In this document: positions 17,231 to 25,225 of the stretch, in pieces
Layout: each line of letters starts with the position of its first letter
Position numbering within the stretch: position 1 is the first letter of the stretch
Assembly (NCBI RefSeq): GCF_001426995.1
Contig: NZ_LMFY01000001.1
Span: forward strand, 2,661,471 to 2,725,470
Direction: 5' to 3'
Source: Microbacterium sp. Root553
GTDB taxonomy: Bacteria; Actinomycetota; Actinomycetes; Actinomycetales; Microbacteriaceae
Length of the DNA: 64,000 nt
Notes under the pieces: model-generated
The model's input: only the letters and a program-made list of their open reading frames with translations
What the model was told of the DNA's origin: nothing
Database searches by the model: none
Program-made: the position numbers and the translations under genes

Positions 17231-18634
17231 ATGGCCTCACGACTCGTCGAGCAGCTGGGTGGGCAGCACGCCGCCGGCGCCACCGCCGCATCCCTGGCGG
17301 AGCAGATCCGCGCGTTGATCCTCGACGGCCGGTTGACCGTCGGGGAGCGGCTGCCCAGCGAACGGGCCCTGGCGCTCGAACTGCGCCGCTCCCGATCGAC
17401 GACGACCCGCGTCTACGGGCTCCTCGAGGGCGACGGCTACGTGGTGCGTCGACACGGCGGGAGCACGCGGGTCGCGCTGCCGCATACGGCGCACCGCCTC
17501 GCCGACCCCGACGATGACGACGCGATCGACCTCTCCATCGCCTCGATGGATTCGACTCCGGGGCTCTATGACGCGACGGTGAGGTCGCTGCCTCGCCTCG
17601 CGGCGTTGCGCGGGACCAGCGGATACTCGCTGCGTGGTCTGCCCGAGCTGCGCGACGCCGTCGCCGCCCGGTTCACCGATCGCGGCGTCGAGACCGATCC
17701 CGATGAGATCATCATCACCTCCGGCGCGGTCAACGCCTTCAACCTGATCCTCGCCACGATCGGACGCCGCGGTGAACGCGCCCTGGTCGAGCAGCCCACC
17801 TTTCCGCACGCACTCGAGGCGCTGCACCGGTACGGCTACCGGATGCTCCCCACGCCCGTCGAGGTCACCGGCTGGGACGAGCGCCATGTCACCGACACCC
17901 TCCTGCGGAGCCGCCCGCACGTCGCCTATCTGATCCCCGACTTCCACAATCCGACCGGGGCGACCATGAGCGACGCCGAGCGCTCCCGCATCGCGACGAC
18001 GGCGCGGAGCACGGGGACGCATGTGATCGTCGACGAGACGACCGCCGAGCTCGACATCGATCGCGGCTGGACTCCCCTGCCCATGTCCGCCCACAGCCCA
18101 CAGGTGATCACGGTGGGGTCCATGTCGAAGATCGCCTGGGGCGGTCTGCGGATCGGCTGGATCCGCGCGGACCGCGCGCTCATCTCCCGACTGCTCGCCA
18201 CCCGCCCCTCGTTCGAACTCGGCACAGCGCTGCTCGAGCAGTGCATCGCCGTCGAGCTGCTGCAGGACATGCCGGCTCTCACCGCCCATGTGGCGTCGCG
18301 CCTTCGCGCAGGCAGGGCGGCCGTGGCGTCCGGCCTCGGGGCGCTCGGCGGCGTCGCGATGCCGCCCACGAGAGGCGGACTCTCGACCTGGCTCGATCTC
18401 GGCGCCCCCGTATCGACCGAGCTGTCGCTCGCGGCACGGCGGCACGGGCTGATCGTGCCGCCAGGGCCGCGCTTCACCACCGGCGGAGTGCTGGAACGCC
18501 GACTGCGGATCCCCATCACGCTCTCTCCCGAACGCACGACGGAGGCGATGGAGCGTCTGGGCCGCGCCTGGTCCCACGTGATGAGCGGAGGGGCGACGTC
18601 CGACGAGGAAGCGCCCCGCGCGGCCGTCATCTGA
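17231..18634 (+). CDS. yczR: MocR-family regulator (GntR HTH + aminotransferase), YczR-like
   Basis: A 467-residue fusion of an N-terminal GntR winged helix-turn-helix (residues 15-82, GERLPSERALALELRRSRSTTTRVYGLL) and a fold-type I aminotransferase domain (about 100-455). The PLP-binding lysine is K300 (GSMSKIAWGGLRIGW), with NPTG at 240-243. MocR proteins use PLP as a sensing cofactor. The ATG at 17231 gives MASRLVEQLG; the frame is open further upstream inside yczE. Divergence from yczE and the repeated octamers between them suggest it controls yczE. Confidence 0.9.
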   Translation: MASRLVEQLGGQHAAGATAASLAEQIRALILDGRLTVGERLPSERALALELRRSRSTTTRVYGLLEGDGYVVRRHGGSTRVALPHTAHRLADPDDDDAIDLSIASMDSTPGLYDATVRSLPRLAALRGTSGYSLRGLPELRDAVAARFTDRGVETDPDEIIITSGAVNAFNLILATIGRRGERALVEQPTFPHALEALHRYGYRMLPTPVEVTGWDERHVTDTLLRSRPHVAYLIPDFHNPTGATMSDAERSRIATTARSTGTHVIVDETTAELDIDRGWTPLPMSAHSPQVITVGSMSKIAWGGLRIGWIRADRALISRLLATRPSFELGTALLEQCIAVELLQDMPALTAHVASRLRAGRAAVASGLGALGGVAMPPTRGGLSTWLDLGAPVSTELSLAARRHGLIVPPGPRFTTGGVLERRLRIPITLSPERTTEAMERLGRAWSHVMSGGATSDEEAPRAAVI

Positions 18635-18639
18635 GTACA

Positions 18640-18680
18640 GACGAGGACCCCGTCCCTGGATCAGGGACGGGGTCTTCGTC
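18640..18680. terminator. Bidirectional terminator hairpin
   Basis: A 19-bp stem (18640-18658 with 18662-18680, one G-T mismatch) and a 3-nt loop lie between converging yczR and the DUF3145 gene. Confidence 0.8.
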
Positions 18681-18770
18681 ATGTGGAGCGGGGATTCGCA
18701 TTCTCGGCGTCCGGGACATGTCACCGGCATCCGATACTCGCGCCTTCCCGCTCCAGGTCTGTGTCGGGCT

Positions 18771-19274
18771 CTAGCCCACCTTGTGCAGCCAGACGACGCG
18801 CGCATCGTCGCTGGCGTGACGGAACGGCTCCAGCTCCTCGTCCCAGGCAGAGCCCAGCGCGATGTCGAGCTCGCGCTGCAGCTCGGTCGCACTGCCCGCG
18901 GCGATCTCCATCGCGTAGCGGATGCGGTCTTCGCCGATCACAATGTTGCCCGCCGCATCGGTCTGCGCATAGTGGATGCCGAGATCGGGCGTGTGCAGCC
19001 ATCGGCCACCGTCGCTGCGGGGCGTCGGGTCCTCGGTCACCTCGAAGCGCAGGTGCTCCCAGCCGCGGATCGCCGTCGCCAGAGCGGCTCCCGTGCCGAC
19101 CGGGCCGTCCCAGTAGAACTCCGCGCGTCGAGCACCGTCGAGCACCGGCTGTTCGCTCCAGTCGAAGTTCACAGCACGACCGATAGCGCGTCCGACCGCC
19201 CATTCCAGGTGCGGGCAGAGCGCGCGAGGGGCAGAGTGGACGAAAACCACTCCGCGTGCGTAAGCCGTCGCCAT
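18771..19274 (-). CDS. DUF3145 domain protein
   Basis: A 167-residue soluble protein of the DUF3145 family, which is widespread in actinobacteria and has no known function. Typical segments are ARGVVFVHSAPRALCPHLEWAVG at the N-terminus and WEHLRFEVTEDP in the middle. It has no signal peptide or membrane segment. It is monocistronic, with a hairpin-like inverted repeat about 100 bp upstream and a terminator downstream. Confidence 0.9.
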   Translation of the reverse strand: MATAYARGVVFVHSAPRALCPHLEWAVGRAIGRAVNFDWSEQPVLDGARRAEFYWDGPVGTGAALATAIRGWEHLRFEVTEDPTPRSDGGRWLHTPDLGIHYAQTDAAGNIVIGEDRIRYAMEIAAGSATELQRELDIALGSAWDEELEPFRHASDDARVVWLHKVG

Positions 19275-19370
19275 GATCTCTCCGTTTCATCAGGTGCGTC
19301 TTCCCCAACGACCTGAAACACCGAGAACTGGCGTGAATATGCGGTTATGCGCCTATTCTCGCCCAGACCA

Positions 19371-19397
19371 GTCGAAATCACAAGCATGTGATTCGAC
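19371..19397. promoter_or_regulatory. Inverted repeat upstream of the DUF3145 gene
   Basis: GTCGAAATCACA (19371-19382) and TGTGATTCGAC (19387-19397) are complementary apart from one bulged A, around the loop AGCA. It lies about 97 nt upstream of the DUF3145 ATG, next to but separate from the 19400-19432 terminator. It could be an operator or a second stem of that terminator. Confidence 0.4.
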
Positions 19398-19399
19398 GA

Positions 19400-19432
19400 C
19401 GAAGGCCCCGGTCACGGGGACCGGGGCCTTCG
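19400..19432 (-). terminator. Terminator of the putative oxygenase gene
   Basis: A perfect 14-bp stem (19400-19413 and 19419-19432) with a 5-nt loop, about 30 nt after the stop codon of the minus-strand gene at 19461-20234. Confidence 0.8.
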
Positions 19433-19460
19433 CGCCTGACTGCACGGAGTCAGACGAGAA

Positions 19461-20234
19461 TCACGCCTCGCTCATGGCCTGCTTGACCTGCTGGCCCTTC
19501 GCCGCGTAGTACGCGGCGCGGGCGGCGTCGCGACGGGCCTGCTCGGCGTATCCGGCCTCGAGGACGTCCTGCGGGACCTCGACGTTCGGCACGTCGTCGG
19601 TGCCGTTGTACTTCTCGATGTACGCGTCGAGCTCGGGGCCCGAGGTCCACGACGTGATGAGGCAGTACCGCGGCTCGCTGCCCACGTGGGTCGCCGCGTG
19701 CCACAGACGCTGCGTGTCGACGATGAGCTGCGCTCCTGCCGGCAGCGCGATGCGGTATTCGACGCTCGGGTCGGTGCGGTTCTCGCGCAGGACGAAGAAG
19801 CTGTCCTTGTCGTCGCTGAGGTTGAAGAAGCCGCGGACGACCCATCCGGTGCCGTCCGGGTTCAGACGGTTGTTGTCATCCTGGTGGAGGTTGTACAGGC
19901 ACTCGCCGTAGGGCGTGGGCTGCAGCTCGATGACACGGCAGCGACCGACGTTCGCACCGGGCTCCTGCGCGCGACGCGTCAGGTTCGGGGCCTTGGCGGT
20001 CTGGGAGTCGATCCAGACGCCGTCCTTGTCGGTGCGCGGCGGCTTGTGATTCCAGAAGCCGTTGCACTCGATCTCACCCTTGGCGCTCGCGAGCGGCGCG
20101 AAGCGGGTGTCGCCCGACGACTTCCAGTCGTTGTACTCGATGTCGAGCCACTCCTTGGGGTCGAGCTCCTGGTCGTAGCTGTCGAGAACGACGAAGCCCT
20201 TGTCTTCGAGGGCGGCGGACTTGATGTATCCCAT
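19461..20234 (-). CDS. Putative Fe(II)/2-oxoglutarate-dependent oxygenase
   Basis: A 257-residue soluble protein whose family I cannot name with certainty. The pattern H117-x-D119 (NLHQDDN), then H179 (RLWHAATH) about 60 residues later and R189 exactly ten residues after that, matches the iron facial triad and 2-oxoglutarate-binding arginine of non-heme Fe(II) oxygenases. The surrounding strands (GWVVRGFFNLS, GAQLIVDTQRLWH) fit a jelly-roll core. The C-terminal 40 residues are Ala-rich and probably helical. A DtxR/IdeR-like iron box lies 53-67 nt upstream of the ATG, consistent with iron-linked function. The substrate is unknown. Confidence 0.6.
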   Translation of the reverse strand: MGYIKSAALEDKGFVVLDSYDQELDPKEWLDIEYNDWKSSGDTRFAPLASAKGEIECNGFWNHKPPRTDKDGVWIDSQTAKAPNLTRRAQEPGANVGRCRVIELQPTPYGECLYNLHQDDNNRLNPDGTGWVVRGFFNLSDDKDSFFVLRENRTDPSVEYRIALPAGAQLIVDTQRLWHAATHVGSEPRYCLITSWTSGPELDAYIEKYNGTDDVPNVEVPQDVLEAGYAEQARRDAARAAYYAAKGQQVKQAMSEA

Positions 20235-20286
20235 GATCTGAACCAGATCCTCTCATCGGGGGCCAGCACGTTTTAACAGGCCCTGA

Positions 20287-20301
20287 TAAGGCAAGCCTAA
20301 C
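20287..20301. promoter_or_regulatory. Iron-box-like site (DtxR/IdeR type)
   Basis: TAAGGCAAGCCTAAC resembles half to three quarters of the actinobacterial DtxR/IdeR consensus (TWAGGTWAGSCTWACCTWA). It is near-palindromic: TAAGGC-AA-GCCTAA. It lies 53 nt upstream of the putative oxygenase (minus strand) and about 110 nt upstream of the DUF262 gene. A possible minus-strand -35/-10 pair (TAGGCT, then TAAAAC) would overlap it. Confidence 0.5.
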
Positions 20302-20410
20302 AGGGCGCCTCTGGAGCGCCGCCGAAGCCCGCCGTGAATAAGCGAATAGACTGAATCGGGCGCCTGGCGACTCCTCGGCGCCGCGCGTTACGGGAGGACG
20401 AGACACCAGC

Positions 20411-22414
20411 ATGAGCACTGCGACGAACGTCGAGGCGACAGCTGTCAATACGATCGAGTGGCTCGCAGAGGACTCCACGACCATCGTCGTCCCGGTGTAT
20501 CAGCGGCAGTATCGGTGGGACATCGGCGGCTGCGAGCAGTTGCTCTCCGATGTGCGTGCCGTCGCCCGCGAGAACTCGTCGCACCGCCACTTCATCGGCT
20601 CGATCCTCTCGGCCGCCGACGATTCCGACGCCGACACCGAGCTCGTGCTGATCGACGGTCAGCAGCGGATCACCACGATCATGCTGCTCGTGGCCGCCCT
20701 GCAGCACGCGGTGCGCGACAGCGCTCCCGAGCTCGCCGCGGAACTGGACCGCGTCCTGGTGCGCCCCGACGATCCCCGCAGGACGAAGCTGCGTCCGCAC
20801 GACGAATGGGCCGAGCTCTACGAGTCGGTGGTGCTGGATCGGGGCGACCACGCCGATCGCGAGTCGCGTTTCGACGACAACTACGCCTTCTTCCGCAGCC
20901 AGGTGCATGCCGATGAGGCGGCGACGATCTGGCAGGGCCTGCAGCGCCTCGAGCACGTGTCCATCACGCTCGGCGCAGGTGCGAACGCTCAGCAGATCTT
21001 CGAGAGCCTGAACTCGACGGGCGAACCGCTGCGCGATCACGAGCTCATCCACAACTACATCCTGATGGGCCTCACGCACACCGAGCAGCTCGACGTCGAG
21101 GCCCGGTTCTGGCTTCCCATCGAACGCCACGCGGGCGAGAACATCGCCGCGTTCTGGCGGCACTACCTCGTGATGACGACGGGACGCGAGGTCGCCGCGA
21201 ACGGCGAGCACGGGGTGTACAGCGCGTTCCGACAGTCGTTCCCGCGCGTCGACGTGGACCATCTGCAGGCGGATGCCGAGGTGTGGCGGCACTACGCGGA
21301 GATCTACGGCATCCTGCTGGATCCCTCTCTCGAGAAGGACTCCGAGATCGCGCGGCAGCTGCGATTCGTGAACACCTTCGGTCGTGCCTCCTATCCGCTC
21401 GTCCTGAGCGTCTACAGCGACCACGCCAAGGGGCTCATCCCGCGTGACGAGCTGATCCGCACCCTGGAGCGGATCCAGGCGATGTACCTGCGACGGACGC
21501 TCGTCAACCTGCCCAATGAACGTCTCGTCGCCCGGCTCTGCCGTGCGCGCGTCGACGGACCCGACGCGCTCGAGAGGGCCTTCGCACGCATCACCCCCTC
21601 GGACGAGCGGGTCAGCGCGGTGCTCAAGTACAGCGAGCTCCCCCACCCGGCGTACGTTCTCGGTCGCCTGGAGGGCGTCGAGGACACGGACGGATTCGAC
21701 GTCGAGCACATCGTCCCGACCGTTCCCAGCGACAGCTGGTCGGGCGACGGAGCGCGCGAATGGATCGACTACTCCGACGACGAGCGAAACGCCCACCGTG
21801 CGCTGGCGCCCACGCTCGGCAACCTGACGCTGCTGGAGCAGAGCCTGTCGGAGCGGTACTTCGGGGAGCCGTACGCCGTGAAGCGCACCTCGGCGTATGC
21901 GCGCAGCGCGGTTCCCGAGACCGCGGCGCTGCAGTCGACCGAGACCTGGGGAACGGCCATGATCTCGCAGCGCACCGTGCGGCTCACGGCCGAGCTCCTG
22001 CGCATCTGGGCGCGGCCCGCGCTCACCGAGATCGACGACGACGGTCTGACCCCGATCCTCGACGCCGTGCGGCGCCGTGGCTGGCCCGCGGGCTGGGAGC
22101 GCGAGTTCGAGTACGTCGAATACCGCGGAGAGCGCTGGGAGGTCTACGACGTCCGGCATCTGTTCAACCGCGTCTTCCGACGTGCGTGGACCGACACCCG
22201 CGCTGCGGCGGTCTCGTACTGCGCCGCGCACGGCGGACCGATCTACGACGGGACCGCGTGGAAGGGGCAGTGGGACCGGCTCGACGACACCCATCACCTG
22301 TACATGGGGTGGGATTCCACGTACATGATGAGCGCTGTGCAGGGCGTGCTCCAGGAGGCGGACATCGCCTCGGAGGTCTTCGTGAAGTACTCCTACATCG
22401 GGAATGTGATGTGA
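20411..22414 (+). CDS. DUF262/DUF1524 protein, GmrSD-like nuclease
   Basis: A 667-residue single-chain protein with an N-terminal DUF262 (GmrS-like) domain showing PVYQRQYRW (residues 28-36) and LIDGQQRITT (80-89), the ParB-like nucleotide-binding motifs. A DUF1524 (GmrD-like) HNH domain is centred on H433 (VEHIVP) and N471 (GNLTLLEQSLSE). The C-terminal 150 residues form an extra domain I do not recognise. GmrSD enzymes are type IV restriction systems that cut DNA carrying glucosylated hydroxymethylcytosine, so an anti-phage role is likely. No partner methylase is nearby. GGGAGGACGAG precedes the ATG. Confidence 0.85.
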   Translation: MSTATNVEATAVNTIEWLAEDSTTIVVPVYQRQYRWDIGGCEQLLSDVRAVARENSSHRHFIGSILSAADDSDADTELVLIDGQQRITTIMLLVAALQHAVRDSAPELAAELDRVLVRPDDPRRTKLRPHDEWAELYESVVLDRGDHADRESRFDDNYAFFRSQVHADEAATIWQGLQRLEHVSITLGAGANAQQIFESLNSTGEPLRDHELIHNYILMGLTHTEQLDVEARFWLPIERHAGENIAAFWRHYLVMTTGREVAANGEHGVYSAFRQSFPRVDVDHLQADAEVWRHYAEIYGILLDPSLEKDSEIARQLRFVNTFGRASYPLVLSVYSDHAKGLIPRDELIRTLERIQAMYLRRTLVNLPNERLVARLCRARVDGPDALERAFARITPSDERVSAVLKYSELPHPAYVLGRLEGVEDTDGFDVEHIVPTVPSDSWSGDGAREWIDYSDDERNAHRALAPTLGNLTLLEQSLSERYFGEPYAVKRTSAYARSAVPETAALQSTETWGTAMISQRTVRLTAELLRIWARPALTEIDDDGLTPILDAVRRRGWPAGWEREFEYVEYRGERWEVYDVRHLFNRVFRRAWTDTRAAAVSYCAAHGGPIYDGTAWKGQWDRLDDTHHLYMGWDSTYMMSAVQGVLQEADIASEVFVKYSYIGNVM

Positions 22415-22415
22415 C

Positions 22416-23663
22416 ATGACCACGACCATCCATCGTCTGCTCGACCTCGCCGTCGAAGAGCACACTCTGACCGTCCCGCTCGTGTGGGACGACCCCGCCG
22501 ACACCCGCACGATCGAGATCTTCGCGCGCGTCGTGACCCGCGACGGAGGCGACTCGCTGCCCTTCCTCGTCTACCTCCAGGGCGGACCGGGCCACGAGGC
22601 GCCCCGCCCGTTCCATTCGTCGACAGCACCGCCCTGGCTCGACGAGGCTCTCGCCCACTACCGCGTGGTCATGCTGGACCAGCGCGGCACCGGCCTGTCG
22701 ACTCCGGTCGGAGACGACGACCTGGCCGAGGGCTCGGCCGCCGTCGCCGAGTATCTGACCCACCTGCGCGCCGATGCCATCGTGCGCGACTGCGAGGCGA
22801 TGCGCGAGCACCTCGGTGCGATCACCTGGAGCGTGCTGGGTCAGTCGTTCGGCGGATTCACATCGCTCGCATATCTGTCGACCCATGCCGCCTCGCTGGC
22901 CGATGTCTTCATCACGGGCGGCCTGAGTGCGATCGGCCGACACCCGGACGACGTCTACGCCCTCTGCTACAGCAAGATGCGCGACGCCTCCGAGCGCTAC
23001 TACCGTCGGTTCCCCGAGCACCGCGATCGCATGCGCAGACTGGTGGATCACGCGGATGCCGGCGACATCGTCCTGCCGGACGGTGAAGTGGTGTCCCGCT
23101 CGCGTCTGCGATCGGTGGGGTCCGCCCTCGGCATGAACGAGGGGTGGCAGACGCTGTGGTCGCTTCTCGAGCGCGACCACAGGTCGAACGCCTTCCGTCA
23201 CGACCTCATGCACGCGATGCCGTACAGCGGCCGCAATCCGCTCTACTTCGCCTTCCACGAGTCGAGCTATGCCGACGGCCACGCGACGCGGTGGTCGGCC
23301 GAGCGTGTCGAGCCCGACGACTTCCGCGAGGACGTCACCCTCTTCACCGGCGAGCACATCCGTCGCGAGTGGACCGAGACGGTTCCCGCATTCCGACCCT
23401 GGCGCGAGGTGACACTGGAGCTCGCCGAGTTCGAGTGGCCGCGCCTCTACGACCGGGTGGCGATCGAGGCGTCCGGGGCGACCGGAGCCGCGGCGGTCTA
23501 CGCGAACGACGTCTACGTCCCCCTGGAGTACTCGCTCGAGACCGCGGGGCTGCTCCCGGGAATCGCACTGTGGGTGACGAGCGAGCACGAGCACAACGGT
23601 CTCCGCTCCGGCCCCGTCCTCAGTCGTCTGATCGACCTCGCTCACGGACGGCGCATCCGCTGA
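22416..23663 (+). CDS. Alpha/beta hydrolase, proline iminopeptidase-like
   Basis: A 415-residue S33-type peptidase/hydrolase. The oxyanion segment LQGGPGHE lies near residues 54-61. DQRGTGLST precedes the nucleophile elbow GQSFGG with S144. The C-terminus has D in YANDVYVP and H in SEHEHNGLR as acid and base. The length and the large cap domain match proline iminopeptidases, which release N-terminal proline. The ATG is one base after the DUF262 stop codon, so the two are probably co-transcribed; whether they work together is unclear. Confidence 0.87.
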   Translation: MTTTIHRLLDLAVEEHTLTVPLVWDDPADTRTIEIFARVVTRDGGDSLPFLVYLQGGPGHEAPRPFHSSTAPPWLDEALAHYRVVMLDQRGTGLSTPVGDDDLAEGSAAVAEYLTHLRADAIVRDCEAMREHLGAITWSVLGQSFGGFTSLAYLSTHAASLADVFITGGLSAIGRHPDDVYALCYSKMRDASERYYRRFPEHRDRMRRLVDHADAGDIVLPDGEVVSRSRLRSVGSALGMNEGWQTLWSLLERDHRSNAFRHDLMHAMPYSGRNPLYFAFHESSYADGHATRWSAERVEPDDFREDVTLFTGEHIRREWTETVPAFRPWREVTLELAEFEWPRLYDRVAIEASGATGAAAVYANDVYVPLEYSLETAGLLPGIALWVTSEHEHNGLRSGPVLSRLIDLAHGRRIR

Positions 23664-23716
23664 GGATCATCCCGTGGGCGGATGCCGGCGGCGGAAGAGT
23701 CTTCTAGCCTGGACAC

Positions 23717-23998
23717 ATGGCTGAGACGGTGGGGATGCTTCTGACCGTGGCGATCATGCTCCTGGTCGTGATCGCGGTCGTGATCGTGATCGTGGCCGTG
23801 TATTCGCGCGTGCCCCTCGAGCGGAAGTACGAGAGCTCCGGCGGTGGACTGGGCGGATCGTTCGACGCGATCTGGATGCCGTCGGCCCATGGCGCCGGCA
23901 TCGAGCGCGATCGTCAGACGAAGCGCATGGCTCCTGCCCCGGTGGCGGGCGACCCGCCCCACAGCATCCGCGGCGACCGCATCACGATCGACCTCTGA
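23717..23998 (+). CDS. Small single-pass membrane protein, unknown
   Basis: A 93-residue protein with one long N-terminal membrane helix (about residues 6-29, very rich in Val and Ile) and a soluble, polar C-terminal tail with a Gly-rich stretch (SSGGGLGGSF). I recognise no family. Codon use and a following terminator at 24026-24060 support it as a real gene. No functional statement can be made. Confidence 0.65.
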   Translation: MAETVGMLLTVAIMLLVVIAVVIVIVAVYSRVPLERKYESSGGGLGGSFDAIWMPSAHGAGIERDRQTKRMAPAPVAGDPPHSIRGDRITIDL

Positions 23999-24025
23999 GT
24001 CCGTCCGGCCCGGCCGCCGGATACG

Positions 24026-24060
24026 ACGAGGGCCCCGGTTCCGAGAACCGGGGCCTTCGT
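24026..24060. terminator. Bidirectional terminator hairpin
   Basis: A 16-bp stem (24026-24041 with 24045-24060, one wobble position) and the loop CGA, between the small membrane protein gene and rpmE2, which converge. Confidence 0.8.
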
Positions 24061-24073
24061 GGTGGCGATGTCC

Positions 24074-24331
24074 TTACTTGGACGAGCCGCCGAAGCCCTT
24101 GAAGCGCTGGTTGAACTTCTCGACGCGGCCGGCCGAGTCCATGATGCGCTGCTTGCCCGTGTAGAACGGGTGCGAGGCCGACGAGATCTCGACGTCGATG
24201 ACGGGGTACTCGACACCGTCGAGCTCGATCGTCTTGTCGCTGGACACCGTCGAGCGGGTGCGGAACGTCTCGCCCGAGCCGAGGTCGCGGAACACGACGT
24301 CCTTGTACACGGGGTGAATGTCAGTCTTCAT
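24074..24331 (-). CDS. rpmE2: 50S ribosomal protein L31 type B
   Basis: An 85-residue large-subunit ribosomal protein. It has the L31 start [14 protein letters not shown] and the [12 protein letters not shown] core, and contains no cysteine, so it is the zinc-independent type B form with the longer C-terminus. Such paralogues are often induced under zinc limitation through Zur, but I see no Zur box in the 91 bp upstream. It lies downstream of the glgA-ABC ATPase pair on the same strand. Confidence 0.97.
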   Translation of the reverse strand: MKTDIHPVYKDVVFRDLGSGETFRTRSTVSSDKTIELDGVEYPVIDVEISSASHPFYTGKQRIMDSAGRVEKFNQRFKGFGGSSK

Positions 24332-24422
24332 GGGATTCCTTAGTTGCTGCCCTGGATTGTGCCAGGGACGAGGGAAGTCTGCGGTGCACGACGCACCAAG
24401 GATCGATCCTACCAGATGCTCG

Positions 24423-25208
24423 TCAGGATGCTGCGCGAGCGGCGTAGCGGCCGTCTTCGCTGCTGAGCACGATCGGCATGCCGAACGCCTCGGTCAGCGC
24501 GTCGGCGGTGAGGGTCTCGGCGATCGGGCCCGCGGCCACGATCCGTCCCTCGCGCATGAGGAGCACATGGGTGAACCCGACGGGGATCTCCTCGACGTGG
24601 TGGGTGACCATCAGCATGGCCGGAGTCGTCGGCGACGACGCGTACCCGCTCAGCAGGGCCAGCAGTTCTTCCCTCGAACCGAGGTCGAGCGACGCGGTCG
24701 GCTCGTCGAGCAGCAGCAGCTCGGGGTCCGTCATCACCGCGCGGGCGATCTGGACGCGCTTCTGCTCTCCGTCGCTCAGCGTTCCGAACGTGCGCTCGGC
24801 GAGGTGATCGAGGCGCCAGTCCGCGAGGACACGCAGCGCGCGACGCTCGTCGATGTCCTCGTAGCCCTCGTTCCACCGTCCGAGCACCGAGAAGGCCGCC
24901 GTGAGCACGGTGTTCAGAACCGTCTCGTCGCGCGGAACGCGCTTGGCCATCGCCGAAGAGGCGAAGCCGATCCGCGGGCGCAGCTCGAACACGTCGGTCC
25001 GGCCGAGGGTCTCCCCCAGCACGGTGACGGTTCCCGAGGTCGGATGCATCAGCGTGTCGGCGAGCTGGAGCAGCGTGGTCTTGCCTGCGCCGTTGGGGCC
25101 GAGGATCACCCACCGCTGATCATCGTCGACCTGCCAGGTCACGTGATCGATGATGTCGCGCCCCTCGCGGCGCACGACGACGTCGGTGAATTCCAGGGCG
25201 CTCGACAT
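24423..25208 (-). CDS. ABC transporter ATP-binding protein without a linked permease
   Basis: A 261-residue ATPase with Walker [10 protein letters not shown] (residues 38-46), signature [13 protein letters not shown], Walker [13 protein letters not shown] and switch histidine in VTHH. No membrane subunit lies beside it. The sequence resembles YlmA/ModF-like stand-alone ATPases in actinobacteria. It follows glgA by 17 bp on the same strand and is probably co-transcribed with it. Its partner and substrate are unknown. Confidence 0.85.
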   Translation of the reverse strand: MSSALEFTDVVVRREGRDIIDHVTWQVDDDQRWVILGPNGAGKTTLLQLADTLMHPTSGTVTVLGETLGRTDVFELRPRIGFASSAMAKRVPRDETVLNTVLTAAFSVLGRWNEGYEDIDERRALRVLADWRLDHLAERTFGTLSDGEQKRVQIARAVMTDPELLLLDEPTASLDLGSREELLALLSGYASSPTTPAMLMVTHHVEEIPVGFTHVLLMREGRIVAAGPIAETLTADALTEAFGMPIVLSSEDGRYAARAAS

Positions 25209-25225
25209 GCCTCCAGCCTATCGGC

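Noticed and set aside
19371..19397. GlxR/CRP site
   Set aside because: The half-sites are in the reverse order (TCACA...TGTGA) with a 4-nt spacer, not TGTGA-N6-TCACA.
20297..22510. 737-codon minus-strand frame antisense to the DUF262 gene
   Set aside because: No domain, no RBS; the sense strand has clear DUF262/DUF1524 motifs.
24332..24422. Zur box upstream of zinc-independent rpmE2
   Set aside because: Type B L31 is often Zur-regulated, so I looked for an AT-rich ATGA/TCAT palindrome. None is present in this gap.
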